A stretch of DNA of 64,000 bases from Flavobacterium sp. 9AF (GTDB lineage Bacteria > Bacteroidota > Bacteroidia > Flavobacteriales > Flavobacteriaceae), in assembly GCF_902506265.1 (NCBI RefSeq), contig NZ_LR733556.1, positions 1-64,000 on the forward strand, written 5' to 3'. The notes beneath the pieces were generated by a model. The model was given only the letters and a program-made list of their open reading frames with translations. It did not search any database and was not told where the DNA came from. Within the stretch, counting starts at the first letter, position 1; every line of letters starts with the position of its first letter. The position numbers were made by a program, and so were the translations under genes. Of the stretch, positions 14,817 to 22,677 are shown piece by piece.

Positions 14817-15179
14817 ATGAATACGGTAAGAGAAAAGACATGTGCACGATGCCAAACCGCTTTTGGTTGTGGCAATCCATCAGAAACAATCAAATGTTGG
14901 TGTAATGATTTACCACCTATTTTTTCTCTAGACAATTATTCTGATTGTTTGTGTCCCAATTGTTTAAAGCAAGCGACTATTACAAAAATAAACGAATATG
15001 TGGCAACCATAACTCCTGAAAATAGTAAAACCAATAGAGCAAAAGACTTGCCTAAAACCACACATCTTGTGGAAGATATTGATTACTATCTGGAAAATGG
15101 AATGCATGTGTTTACCAAATGGTTTCACCTCAAAAGAGGTACCTGTTGCGGCAACGGATGTAGACACTGTCCCTATTAA
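14817..15179 (+). CDS. Cysteine-rich CWC plus DUF5522-like fusion protein
   Basis: 120 residues with 13 cysteines. The N-terminal half, CARCQTAFGCGNPSETIKCW then LCPNCL, is the cysteine-rich CWC pattern. The C-terminal half, DYYLENGMHVFTKWFHLKRG then TCCGNGCRHCPY, is the DUF5522 pattern that is usually a separate small protein. Both parts look like metal- or cluster-binding modules, but the role is unknown. A promoter-like TATCTTTA lies at about 14807. It is the first gene of a plus-strand group with CobU and the Dph6-like protein, which suggests a link to corrinoid salvage. Confidence 0.8.
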   Translation: MNTVREKTCARCQTAFGCGNPSETIKCWCNDLPPIFSLDNYSDCLCPNCLKQATITKINEYVATITPENSKTNRAKDLPKTTHLVEDIDYYLENGMHVFTKWFHLKRGTCCGNGCRHCPY

Positions 15180-15244
15180 TTAGAAATTAAAAATTATTTA
15201 TCACAAATCATAAAAAGCAATATGAAACGCAACAACACTAAACA

Positions 15245-15297
15245 CTAATTATTAACTACTAATCACTAACTACTAATCACTAATTTACTAATTACCA
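15245..15297. repeat. Short tandem repeat ACTAATCACTAACT
   Basis: Imperfect copies of a 14-base word (ACTACTAATCACTA) occupy the spacer before the start of CobU. Words of this kind are scattered through flavobacterial spacers. It has no coding capacity and no hairpin of note. Confidence 0.6.
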
Positions 15298-15299
15298 AA

Positions 15300-15806
15300 A
15301 TGATATACTTAATAACAGGAGGGGAACGTTCTGGAAAAAGCGGATACGGACAAAACTTAGCCTTATCTTTATCTGAAAATCCCATGTATGTTGCTACCGC
15401 TAGAAATTGGGATGGCGATTTCCAAAAAAGAATAGACCGTCATCAAAAAGATAGAGATGAACATTGGATGAACATTGAAAAAGAGAAACACTTAAGTGAA
15501 ATAGATTTCTCTGGAAAAGTAGCGCTAATTGATTGTGTTACACTTTGGCTAACCAATTTCTTTGTCGATACTAAAAATGATGTTGAGGCTTGTCTTGAAC
15601 AGGCTAAAAAAGAAATCGAGCTCATCTTGGAACAAAAAGATATCACAGTGATTATTATTACGAATGAAATCGGAATGGGAGTGCATGCAGCTACTCATGT
15701 TGGTAGAAAATTCACCGAGTTACAAGGTTGGATGAATCAGTATTTAGCTAAAAAAGCAGATAAAGTAGTCTTAATGGTTTCTGGAATTCCAGTGCCAATA
15801 AAATAA
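15300..15806 (+). CDS. cobU: Adenosylcobinamide kinase / guanylyltransferase
   Basis: 168 residues, the normal CobU/CobP length. P-loop GGERSGKS (7-14) is followed by the CobU-specific YVATARNWD (about 35-43), DRHQKDRDEHW (the catalytic His region, about 48-58), IDCVTLWLTNFF (Walker B region) and IIITNEIGMGVH near 115-125. CobU phosphorylates adenosylcobinamide and then transfers GMP to it, making the precursor of the nucleotide loop of cobalamin. With no other cob genes in the window, salvage of imported cobinamide is the likely use, together with the BtuC/BtuF genes opposite. Confidence 0.92.
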   Translation: MIYLITGGERSGKSGYGQNLALSLSENPMYVATARNWDGDFQKRIDRHQKDRDEHWMNIEKEKHLSEIDFSGKVALIDCVTLWLTNFFVDTKNDVEACLEQAKKEIELILEQKDITVIIITNEIGMGVHAATHVGRKFTELQGWMNQYLAKKADKVVLMVSGIPVPIK

Positions 15807-15811
15807 AATAC

Positions 15812-16456
15812 ATGAAAGTTTTAAGTTCGTGGAGTGGTGGTAAAGACAGTTGCTATGCCCTAATGAAAGCGGTCCAACAAGGATTGCAACCTACAGTACT
15901 CCTCAATATGATGAATGAAAACGGTAAAGTATCGCGTTCGCACGGTATTCCGTTAGCTATTTTAGAACAACAGGCAGCTCAAATGCAATTGCCTTTAGTG
16001 GCGGTGCCAGCCTCATGGTCTCAGTACGAAGAACATTATATTGCTACTTTGTATCAAATAAAAGAGAAGTATGCTATCGAAGGAGTTGTTTTTGGCGACA
16101 TTGATTTGGAACCGCATCGAGAATGGGAAGAAAAGGTGTGTACTGCGGCTAACTTAAAAGCGTTCTTACCTTTATGGCAACAAGATAGAATTCGTTTGGT
16201 ACACGAAATGCTAGATAATGGCATTGAAACCCTCATTGTTTCTTGTAATTTACAAATGGGAGAAGGGTATTTAGGAAAAATCCTTACGAAAGAATTAGCT
16301 TATGAATTAGCTCAGAAAGGGATTGATCCATGTGGAGAAAATGGAGAGTTTCATACTTTAGTAATTGATTGTCCTTTATTTGAAAATAAAATTCAATTGC
16401 CTAGTTTTGAAGTGAAAACTTATGAAAACTATTGTTTTATAGTATGGAACGACTAA
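15812..16456 (+). CDS. Dph6-like adenine nucleotide alpha hydrolase
   Basis: 214 residues. P-loop SWSGGKDS (6-13) is that of the PP-loop ATP-pyrophosphatase family, followed by RSHGIPLAILEQQA, VVFGDIDLEPHREWEEKVC and DPCGENGEFHTLVIDCPLF, all typical of diphthine-ammonia ligase-like (MJ0570-type) proteins. Bacteria lack diphthamide, so the substrate is not known. In Bacteroidota the gene is often beside B12 salvage genes, suggesting ATP-dependent amidation linked to corrinoids. The start is 5 bases after the CobU stop, so the two are co-translated. Confidence 0.82.
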   Translation: MKVLSSWSGGKDSCYALMKAVQQGLQPTVLLNMMNENGKVSRSHGIPLAILEQQAAQMQLPLVAVPASWSQYEEHYIATLYQIKEKYAIEGVVFGDIDLEPHREWEEKVCTAANLKAFLPLWQQDRIRLVHEMLDNGIETLIVSCNLQMGEGYLGKILTKELAYELAQKGIDPCGENGEFHTLVIDCPLFENKIQLPSFEVKTYENYCFIVWND

Positions 16457-16547
16457 CTTCAAGTAGGATAAATTAGAATGATAATTAGGCATCAGTTCAA
16501 GTGTTTTTAAGGAAAGAAGTGAAATAATGATATATTGTTTATTCCTC

Positions 16548-16877
16548 GTCAGTTCGAGTGTTTTTTATGGAATGAAATGGAGTAAAAAATGTATCGAGAA
16601 CATTTGAAACAACGAGTATTATGTATTAAAAATAGAGAATTAACTCCTAGTCAGTTCGAGTGTTTTTTATAGAATGAAATGGAGTAAAAAATGTATCGAG
16701 AACATTTGAAACAACGAGTACTATGTATTAAAAATAGAGAATTAACTCCTCGTCAGTTCGAGTGTTTTTTATAGAATGAAATGGAGTAAAAAATGTATCG
16801 AGAACATTTGAAACAACGAGTACTATGTATTAAAAATAGAGAATTAACTCCTCGTCAGTTCGAGTGTTTTTTATAGA
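16548..16877. repeat. Tandem repeat, 102-bp unit, about 3.2 copies
   Basis: GTCAGTTCGAGTG recurs at 16548, 16650, 16752 and 16854, exactly 102 bases apart. The units are almost identical (TATTATG for TACTATG, CCTAGT for CCTCGT). Each unit contains GTTCGAG near its start and TCGAGAAC near the middle, an inverted pair framing a stretch with AAAATGGAGTAAAAAA-like words. A diverged partial unit (ATCAGTTCAAGTG) lies at 16492. No ORF is kept across units. Confidence 0.85.
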
Positions 16878-17527
16878 ATTATAAATGAAACAAAAGTATG
16901 TTTTTTATATTTATAACACTAATGTCTTTCGCTTTTAAACCCTAATAATTTGGCATATTTGTAAAAAGTAGTCAAGCAAAATCCAAAATCTTTGTTTCGC
17001 CTAACCTAGATTACAGCTATTTTTTATTTAATTATTTTTGTAAAGATTTTGTTCCTGTTTGGGCAATAAAATGTTTTCTAATGGATTTTAGGTAATTTAT
17101 CTCTTTCAGAAATAATAACAATTCTTAATGACCTTATCGAAGCTGGGTTTGAAGAAACTGATATTTTTTTTGATCAAATAGAAGCATTTTTATCATCCTT
17201 ACTATTCAGAGAAAGGTGAACAATATTAGCACTTTAAAATAGGCTTCCTAAAATTTATTGTAATCAAACTTATTGAACACATGGATTAAAATCAAAAAAA
17301 AATCAAAAAATACTTTAAGACAAATTATTTACCAATTTAGAAAAAGAAATGATAATGAAAAAGAGAGATAATAAAATGAATGTGTAAAATTAATCATCTC
17401 ATTCATTTGTGCTAAAACCGTCTTTAGTTCAAGTATTCCTAAAACCAGTTCTTTGTTAACGCTATTTCACTAATTTCATTTGTAATAAACTGAGTGTTTC
17501 TATTTATTAGGTGTTGACAGGAAAGTT
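16878..17527. other. Gene-poor decayed stretch
   Basis: No intact gene on either strand. A short plus-strand open stretch near 17099-17217 reads ...LSLSEIITILNDLIEAGFEE then TDIFFDQIEAFLSS without an ATG and ends at a stop, so it may be a remnant. The rest is AT-rich with poly-A runs. Two fragments side by side with an IS and an integrase remnant suggest a decayed mobile region. Confidence 0.5.
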
Positions 17528-17665
17528 TTATATTTCAATAGCCACCCCTTCCCAACGCTCCAAAAAAATATTGTCATAGTTTTTATCAAAAACACGTATG
17601 CAAGCAACTTGTGCCAGTAATTTTTTCTCCCAAGCTTGGTTATATAATGTGGCACTATAGTTCTA
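17528..17665 (-). pseudogene. C-terminal remnant of an unknown gene
   Basis: A minus-strand frame, ATLYNQAWEKKLLAQVAC followed by IRVFDKNYDNIFLERWEGVA, ends at a TAA at 17528. It has the composition of a real protein but no start: an in-frame stop lies just upstream, and the IS left end begins at 17686. It looks like the tail of a gene cut by the insertion. I do not recognise the family. Confidence 0.45.
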
Positions 17666-17685
17666 GCCATAATAACATTATGAGT

Positions 17686-18666
17686 TGTCCTAAAAAAGGT
17701 TGACTTGTTAGTATATCAAAAATAGTTAAATCGGAACAGAATTAATTCTGTTCCGATTTATTTTTTCCCATTGTTTTAATTCTATTGGTTTTTGTTGATG
17801 CGCTAGATTTGGTGTAGTCATTTTTATTGACATATGTATTCTTAAATTATTGTATAACTGAATAGCTTGAGTTACTTGTTTTTTTAAATCATGATAATTT
17901 TTAAATGCTTCATGTAAACCAAATACTTCTTTTAATATTCCATTTACTCTTTCAGCAACAGCATTTTCATAAGGATCTGATTCTTCTGTCATACTTATCA
18001 ATATGTTGTTTTATTTAAGCAATTCTGTGTACTCTCTATACAATATTGTAGTCCTCTATCAGGATGATTATATTAATTGATGTGAGTAGTTCTATTAACA
18101 AGAGCCATTTGTAATGCTTTTGTTGTTGTTGAACTCATTAAATTATCAGCTAATTGATAATCTACAATTTTCTTGGAACAAGCATCTGTTAATAGATGTA
18201 AATAATACGTTTTTTCTTAAATATGTTATATCAGCAACCCAAACTTGTTCTGGTTTATTGAGTGAAATATTTTTTATTAAATTAGGATAAGGTTTCATCC
18301 AGTGTGTTGAATTAGTTGTGTTATAATAGCGTCTTACTTTAGTTACTTGTAAATATTCAGTTTTCAAAAAATCTAAAAAAACATCTCTTCCAATACAGAT
18401 ATTATGCTTTACAAAATCTTCTTGAAGCATTATGTAGAGTTTTTTTCCACCTGTTCTAGGCAATTGTTTTCGAATATTTAGAACAAGACTTCTTATTACA
18501 TCTGGATTGTATTTTATTAATGTAGCATTTGATTTTCGCTTATAAAAAGCTTGCTTTGTATACCCAAACAGTTCACATATCTCATAAGTAGCCAATAGGC
18601 TGCTGTTGGTTATTTCTTCTAATGTTGACATAATTCTAATTTTTTTAGTCAACTTTTTTCAGGACA
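17686..18666 (-). mobile_element. Degenerate IS3-family element
   Basis: Terminal inverted repeats TGTCCTAAAAAAGGTTGAC (left) and GTCAACTTTTTTCAGGACA (right) bound about 980 bp with one transposase gene broken by frameshifts. No clear target duplication is seen. The end word TCAGGACAAGACAT is shared with the IS at the left edge of the window, although the inner sequence differs. Confidence 0.75.
17726..18652 (-). pseudogene. IS3-family transposase, frameshifted
   Basis: The N-terminal part (18146-18652) reads a helix-turn-helix, ICELFGYTKQAFYKRKS, and the first catalytic segment QVWVADITYL with its aspartate. The C-terminal part (17726-18001) holds the conserved glutamate segment DPYENAVAERVNGILK and the usual tail YNNLRIHMSIKMTTPN. 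The middle (about 18002-18145, including the second aspartate) is out of frame with stops, so no functional transposase is made. The single-ORF layout fits an IS3-family relative of the HTH_21/rve type. Confidence 0.75.
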
Positions 18667-18680
18667 AGACATCAAATTAA

Positions 18681-18709
18681 AAACCTTTACAACGGTAAGG
18701 TTTTTTTCT
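18681..18709. terminator. Hairpin with T-run
   Basis: AAAAACCTT and AAGGTTTTT form a 9-bp stem around a 9-base loop followed by TTTTCTTTTTT on the plus strand. The A-run on the other side makes it usable in both directions. It lies just outside the IS right end. Confidence 0.6.
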
Positions 18710-18751
18710 TTTTTAAGGCTTTTTTTTAATTTTTTTCTATAACTGTAAAAA

Positions 18752-19073
18752 ATGATAATCGATAAATACGAAAAACATCCACAATGTATCAATGAAGACA
18801 AACTACTTCCTTTTTTATCAAACCAAAAAATGAATGCATATTTAAAAGAAATAGCAGGAGTTTGTGAAATTGAAAAAGAGTTAACCTTTCATATTGCTCG
18901 TCATACATTCGCAACTATGGTAACACTGACAAATAAAGTTCTAATATTGAAAGTGTAAGCAAAATGTTTGGACACAAAATTTAAGACCCACGCAATATCA
19001 CACTAAAGTATTGGATAGAAAAGTTAGTGAAGATATGCAGATTTTGAAACAAAACTTTTTAAAAATAAATTAA
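18752..19073 (+). pseudogene. C-terminal remnant of a tyrosine integrase
   Basis: The reading LLPFLSNQKMNAYLKEIAGV ... ELTFHIARHTFATMVTLTNKV contains the HxxR box (HIARHTFAT) of Bacteroides-type phage integrases. A frameshift near 18940 separates it from the tail, which in another frame reads SVSKMFGHKNL ... YHTKVLDRKVSEDM..LK with the box GH and the tyrosine. The N-terminal two thirds are missing. It marks a dead integrative element at the left edge of the accessory region that starts at 19.1 kb. Confidence 0.75.
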
Positions 19074-19127
19074 ATGAGCAAAACCAATTAAGAATCAATA
19101 ATTAATTATAGTATTTTAGCTAAATAT

Positions 19128-20051
19128 ATGAGATCAGAAAATATTATAGTAGAAGATTTAAGAGAATTGTATGAATCAATAGGTTTACCTTTAAATAAAA
19201 TTGATTCGTCATCTGGCTTTACTATTCATTTTTTACAAGATACTTTTAAGAATTTACCATATAAATCTAAATCATTCCGGCCTAATTATTTTAGTTTTCT
19301 GTTTATTGATAATGCTTATGGTAAATATACTATTGACGATAAAGTATTTGAGGTAAATCCGAAAACAGTTTACTTTACCAATCCAGGTAATTACAGAATT
19401 TTTCAATGGGAAAAAATTACTGATGTTTGTCTTATTACATTTGATGAAGCATATCTTAAAAAACATGTTCATGCAGATGTGTATAATAATTTTTCATTTC
19501 TTCTAACAGAAACTGTTGAACCGCGAACACTTTCAGAAATAGAGTTTAATCATATAAAAGAGCTTTATAAATTAATACATAAGGAATATTTATTAGAATC
19601 GCCTTTTAAAAATGAAATAATAGGAAGTTTAATGGTTGTTTTATTATTAAAAATAAAAGAATACTTCTTTCAAAATTATAATCCTATTTATGAAGGAAAC
19701 AGGAGTTCTCAAATTGTAAAAACTTTTAAACGTAATCTAGAAAATCATTTTAAAGCACTCAGAAAAGGGAATCAAGAAAAGCAATTAAGGGTTCAAGATT
19801 ATGCAGACATGCAATTTCTTCATGTTAATTATTTATCCAATGTAATAAGCAATAAAACAGGTAAGTCGATTAGCACTTGGATTTCAGAAAAAACAATCAC
19901 AGAAGCTAAAGTTATGTTGCAAAACCAAAAGTTAGCAGTAAAAGAAATTTCCAATAAACTTGGTTTTTTAGAATCGTCACATTTCAGTAATTATTTTAAA
20001 AAACATACTTCATTAAGTCCTGCAAAGTACAGGGAAAATTACTCCAAATAA
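19128..20051 (+). CDS. AraC-family transcriptional regulator
   Basis: 307 residues. The N-terminal half is a cupin-like sensor (FSFLFIDNAYGKYTIDDKV..EVNPKTVYFTNPGNYRIF). The C-terminal 100 residues are the double helix-turn-helix: RVQDYADMQFLHVNYLSNVI, then VKEISNKLGFLESSHFSNYF with KHTSLSPAKYRE at the end. It differs from the four paralogous AraC proteins later in the window. It lies directly upstream of an SDR gene in the same direction, and is the candidate regulator of 20148-23580. Confidence 0.88.
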   Translation: MRSENIIVEDLRELYESIGLPLNKIDSSSGFTIHFLQDTFKNLPYKSKSFRPNYFSFLFIDNAYGKYTIDDKVFEVNPKTVYFTNPGNYRIFQWEKITDVCLITFDEAYLKKHVHADVYNNFSFLLTETVEPRTLSEIEFNHIKELYKLIHKEYLLESPFKNEIIGSLMVVLLLKIKEYFFQNYNPIYEGNRSSQIVKTFKRNLENHFKALRKGNQEKQLRVQDYADMQFLHVNYLSNVISNKTGKSISTWISEKTITEAKVMLQNQKLAVKEISNKLGFLESSHFSNYFKKHTSLSPAKYRENYSK

Positions 20052-20107
20052 CAAATATTAGAAATTTACATCTTTTCCTATTAAACGTGTACGAGTTTTA
20101 GATGACT

Positions 20108-20147
20108 CATATAAGACCTTTGTATTATTAATTTAAAACAAAATAAT
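20108..20147 (+). promoter_or_regulatory. Promoter-like motif shared with the 22.6-kb spacer
   Basis: GACCTTTGTA at 20115-20124, followed by TTAATTTAAAA, also occurs at 22645-22654 before the NmrA-like gene with the same downstream TTAATTTAAAA. The CCTTTG core resembles the -7 element TAnnTTTG. Two spacers sharing it suggest a common regulator, possibly the AraC protein at 19128-20051. Confidence 0.45.
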
Positions 20148-20888
20148 ATGAACAATTTAAATCAAAAAGTGGCAATAATCACAGGTGCATCAAGAGGCAT
20201 TGGTGCTGAAATTGCTAAAACATTAGCTAAAAAAGGGGCAAAGGTCGTTATTAATTATGCAGGAAGTAAAGAGGATGCTACCAAAGTAGTAAATGAAATC
20301 ATCCAAAATGGTTCTGAAGCTATCAGTATTCAGGCAGATATCAGTAAAAAAGAAGATGTTGCTCGTTTGTTTAATGAAACTATCTCTCGGTTTGGGAAAG
20401 TAGATATTTTAGTGAACAACGCTGGAATAATGCTGAATTCCTTAATTAAAGATGCTGATGATGATTTATTTGAAAAACAAATAAACATCAACGTAAAAGG
20501 TGTGTTTAATACACTTCGTGAAGCATCCACCAAGTTAGCAGGTAATGGAAGCATTATTAACCTTTCGTCTACCGTTACCCGAACTATTTTCCCAACATAC
20601 GGAATTTATTCAGCCAGTAAAGCAGCTGTTCAACAATTAAGCAGAGTATTTGCAAAAGAAATAGGAAACAGAGGTATTAATGTTAATTGTGTTTTACCAG
20701 GGCCTACAGCTACCGATTTATTCTTAAAAGGAAAATCAGAACAATTGATTGCTCAATTGGCAAGCACCAACGCTTTTAAACGTTTAGGAACACCAGAAGA
20801 TATTGCTAAAATAGTTGCATTTTTAGCGAGTGATGAAGCAAAATGGATTTCAGGTCAAGATATAGGTGCCAATGGTGCTATGGCATAA
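20148..20888 (+). CDS. SDR-family NAD(P)-dependent oxidoreductase
   Basis: 246 residues, classical short-chain dehydrogenase length. Cofactor motif TGASRGIG (14-21), NNAG (about 90-93), catalytic Ser in NLSSTVT, YSASK with Tyr and Lys (about 155-159), and the C-terminal ...DIGANGAMA, similar to FabG-like enzymes. It reduces a ketone or oxidises an alcohol; the substrate is not known. It is the first gene of a plus-strand run with a DUF1097 protein, another SDR and a SnoaL-like protein. Confidence 0.9.
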   Translation: MNNLNQKVAIITGASRGIGAEIAKTLAKKGAKVVINYAGSKEDATKVVNEIIQNGSEAISIQADISKKEDVARLFNETISRFGKVDILVNNAGIMLNSLIKDADDDLFEKQININVKGVFNTLREASTKLAGNGSIINLSSTVTRTIFPTYGIYSASKAAVQQLSRVFAKEIGNRGINVNCVLPGPTATDLFLKGKSEQLIAQLASTNAFKRLGTPEDIAKIVAFLASDEAKWISGQDIGANGAMA

Positions 20889-20908
20889 ATCATTTAAAAA
20901 CAAATAGT

Positions 20909-21376
20909 ATGAAACAGTTTTTAACAGCCATCATTATGGGTGCTTGCGGAGCACTTGCAGTTTTTGTGTCATTTTCATTGCAATGGCCTACTTGGGTGCT
21001 CTTTATTGCTTGGGTAAGCTACTATTTATTTGGAAAATCCATACAATCGGCAGTTTTAGCACTTATACCCATTACCGCAGGTATAGCTATGGGAATTTTA
21101 ATTCAATTATTAGGCAAAACACTTGGAGGATATTTAGGTTCTGCGGGCTTTCCCTTATCCATATTTCTGCTTATAGGAGCATTGGCTTATTTATCTAAAA
21201 TTAAGTTTTTAAACAATATTCCTGCGTGGTTTATTGGGTTAATCATCTTTTTTGGAGTGCATCCTTCAATAGAGTTTAAGCCCATATTTAGCTTATTTAT
21301 TCCAATAATTGCAGGGATTTGCTTCGCCTATATAAATGATTCGGCATTGAATCTTCTATCAAAAAAACAACATTAA
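20909..21376 (+). CDS. DUF1097-like membrane protein
   Basis: 155 residues from ATG at 20909, which follows the SDR stop by 20 bases; the longer frame overlaps the SDR gene. It has about five membrane helices with the start FLTAIIMGACGALAVFVSF, SLQWPTWVLFIAWVSYYLFG, then a Gly-rich LLGKTLGGYLGSAGFP and ending FIPIIAGICFAYIND, the pattern of DUF1097 inner-membrane proteins. Function unknown. Gene order suggests co-transcription with the two SDRs. Confidence 0.8.
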   Translation: MKQFLTAIIMGACGALAVFVSFSLQWPTWVLFIAWVSYYLFGKSIQSAVLALIPITAGIAMGILIQLLGKTLGGYLGSAGFPLSIFLLIGALAYLSKIKFLNNIPAWFIGLIIFFGVHPSIEFKPIFSLFIPIIAGICFAYINDSALNLLSKKQH

Positions 21377-21391
21377 ATTTTTAAAAAAATT

Positions 21392-22144
21392 ATGAATAGT
21401 CTAAAAAATAAAGTTGCCATAATAACAGGTTCAGGAAGAGGACTTGGAAAAGCAATAGCAGAAAGATACGCTGCATTGGGAGCAGATATTGTGCTTAATT
21501 ATTCAAGGGATATAGCCTCTACTGATGAAGTAGAAGCAAACATAAAAGCAATGGGAGCTCGTGTTATTTCTGTTCAGGCAGATGTAAGTAAAGTAGAAAG
21601 CATTGAACGTCTTTTCAATGAAGCTATCAGTACGTTTGGTAAGATTGACATTGTGGTAGCTAATGCAGGCATAGAGATGGTAGAAACGCCTGTAGTAGAA
21701 TTTACTGAAGAACAGTTCGATAGATTGTTTTCTATCAATACCAAAGGTGCTTATTTCACTATGCAACAAGCAGCGAAACATATTGAAAACAACGGCAGGA
21801 TTATTTACATAGCATCCAGTACTACAGTATTTCCTGTACAAGGAATGGCAGTATATGGAGGAAGTAAAACTACACCAAGATATATGGTGGATGTTTTATC
21901 CAAAGAAATAGGACACAAAGGTGTAACTGTTAATTCAATTATCCCTTTTGCGGTAGATCATTCCGGTATTTTTGCTGAAGAAAATAGTTATCCGGAATTG
22001 AGAAAATCTTTAATAGATAGCTGCCCAATGAAACGTTTGGCAGAAGTTGAAGATGTAGCCAATGTAGCAGAATTTTTTGCCAGTGATATGTCATCTTTTG
22101 TTAACGGCCAACACTTACTGGTTAACGGAGGAGCAACACAATAA
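21392..22144 (+). CDS. SDR-family NAD(P)-dependent oxidoreductase
   Basis: 250 residues. Cofactor motif TGSGRGLG (13-20), NAGIEM (about 91-96), SSTTVFPVQGMAVYGGSK with the catalytic Ser and with Tyr/Lys as YGGSK. The end HLLVNGGATQ is FabG-like. It is related to, but clearly different from, the SDR at 20148. The downstream gene starts 11 bases after its stop, so they share an mRNA. Confidence 0.9.
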   Translation: MNSLKNKVAIITGSGRGLGKAIAERYAALGADIVLNYSRDIASTDEVEANIKAMGARVISVQADVSKVESIERLFNEAISTFGKIDIVVANAGIEMVETPVVEFTEEQFDRLFSINTKGAYFTMQQAAKHIENNGRIIYIASSTTVFPVQGMAVYGGSKTTPRYMVDVLSKEIGHKGVTVNSIIPFAVDHSGIFAEENSYPELRKSLIDSCPMKRLAEVEDVANVAEFFASDMSSFVNGQHLLVNGGATQ

Positions 22145-22154
22145 AATAAGCAAA

Positions 22155-22583
22155 ATGAAGGCCTTTAATTTATTAATTATCATTCTGTTTGCATGTATTA
22201 ATACTGCATGCGGACAAATAGGAAATCACCAACACAAAGAAATGAGAAGCATCAATTACGATAAAATTACCAATGCTACTATTAAATATGCAATAGAAAC
22301 TTGGCAGCAAGGAGATGCTGAAAAATGGCTTTCTCTATTTACAAAAGATACCAAACTATATGATGATGGAAACCCAAGAGATTTCATAAAGTTCAGTACG
22401 AAAGCAATTGGAAAAGAATATTTTACAAGTATTGATAAAGTTGAAGATGATGGTTTAAGTATATATGGCAAATTCCACAGCGATACTTGGGGAGATTTCA
22501 AAACCTATTTCAAATTTCATATTAATAAAGACAGTAAAATATATCAATTAGAAATAGGTCTAGCCAAGTATTTAAAAAAATGA
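22155..22583 (+). CDS. SnoaL/NTF2-like secreted lipoprotein
   Basis: 142 residues from ATG at 22155. The start MKAFNLLIIILFACINTACG has a lipobox (NTACG). The mature part has the NTF2-like cone pattern: IKYAIETWQQGDAEKWLSLF then DTKLYDDGNPRDF, and a beta-rich end YFKFHINKDSKIYQLEIG. Such domains bind small hydrophobic molecules or act as isomerase-like scaffolds; no catalytic pair can be fixed. A decayed relative lies at 23606-24001. Confidence 0.75.
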   Translation: MKAFNLLIIILFACINTACGQIGNHQHKEMRSINYDKITNATIKYAIETWQQGDAEKWLSLFTKDTKLYDDGNPRDFIKFSTKAIGKEYFTSIDKVEDDGLSIYGKFHSDTWGDFKTYFKFHINKDSKIYQLEIGLAKYLKK

Positions 22584-22640
22584 AATTATACTTTTTGGCT
22601 ACAAAACTGTGAATATCGGCTACATTATTTAAAACACTAA

Positions 22641-22677
22641 TAGTGACCTTTGTAATGTTAATTTAAAATGAGTTAGA
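22641..22677 (+). promoter_or_regulatory. Promoter-like motif shared with the 20.1-kb spacer
   Basis: GACCTTTGTA at 22645-22654 and TTAATTTAAAA at 22658-22668 repeat the arrangement before the first SDR gene (20115). It is placed 23 bases before the NmrA-like start, as expected for a short leader. Confidence 0.45.

Noticed and set aside
16548..16877. CRISPR array
   Set aside because: The repeating unit is a single 102-bp tandem without variable spacers, and no cas gene is near.
17099..17217. Short plus-strand ORF (LNDLIEAGFEETDIFFDQ...)
   Set aside because: It has no start codon or ribosome site and ends quickly; kept only as a possible remnant in the gap entry.
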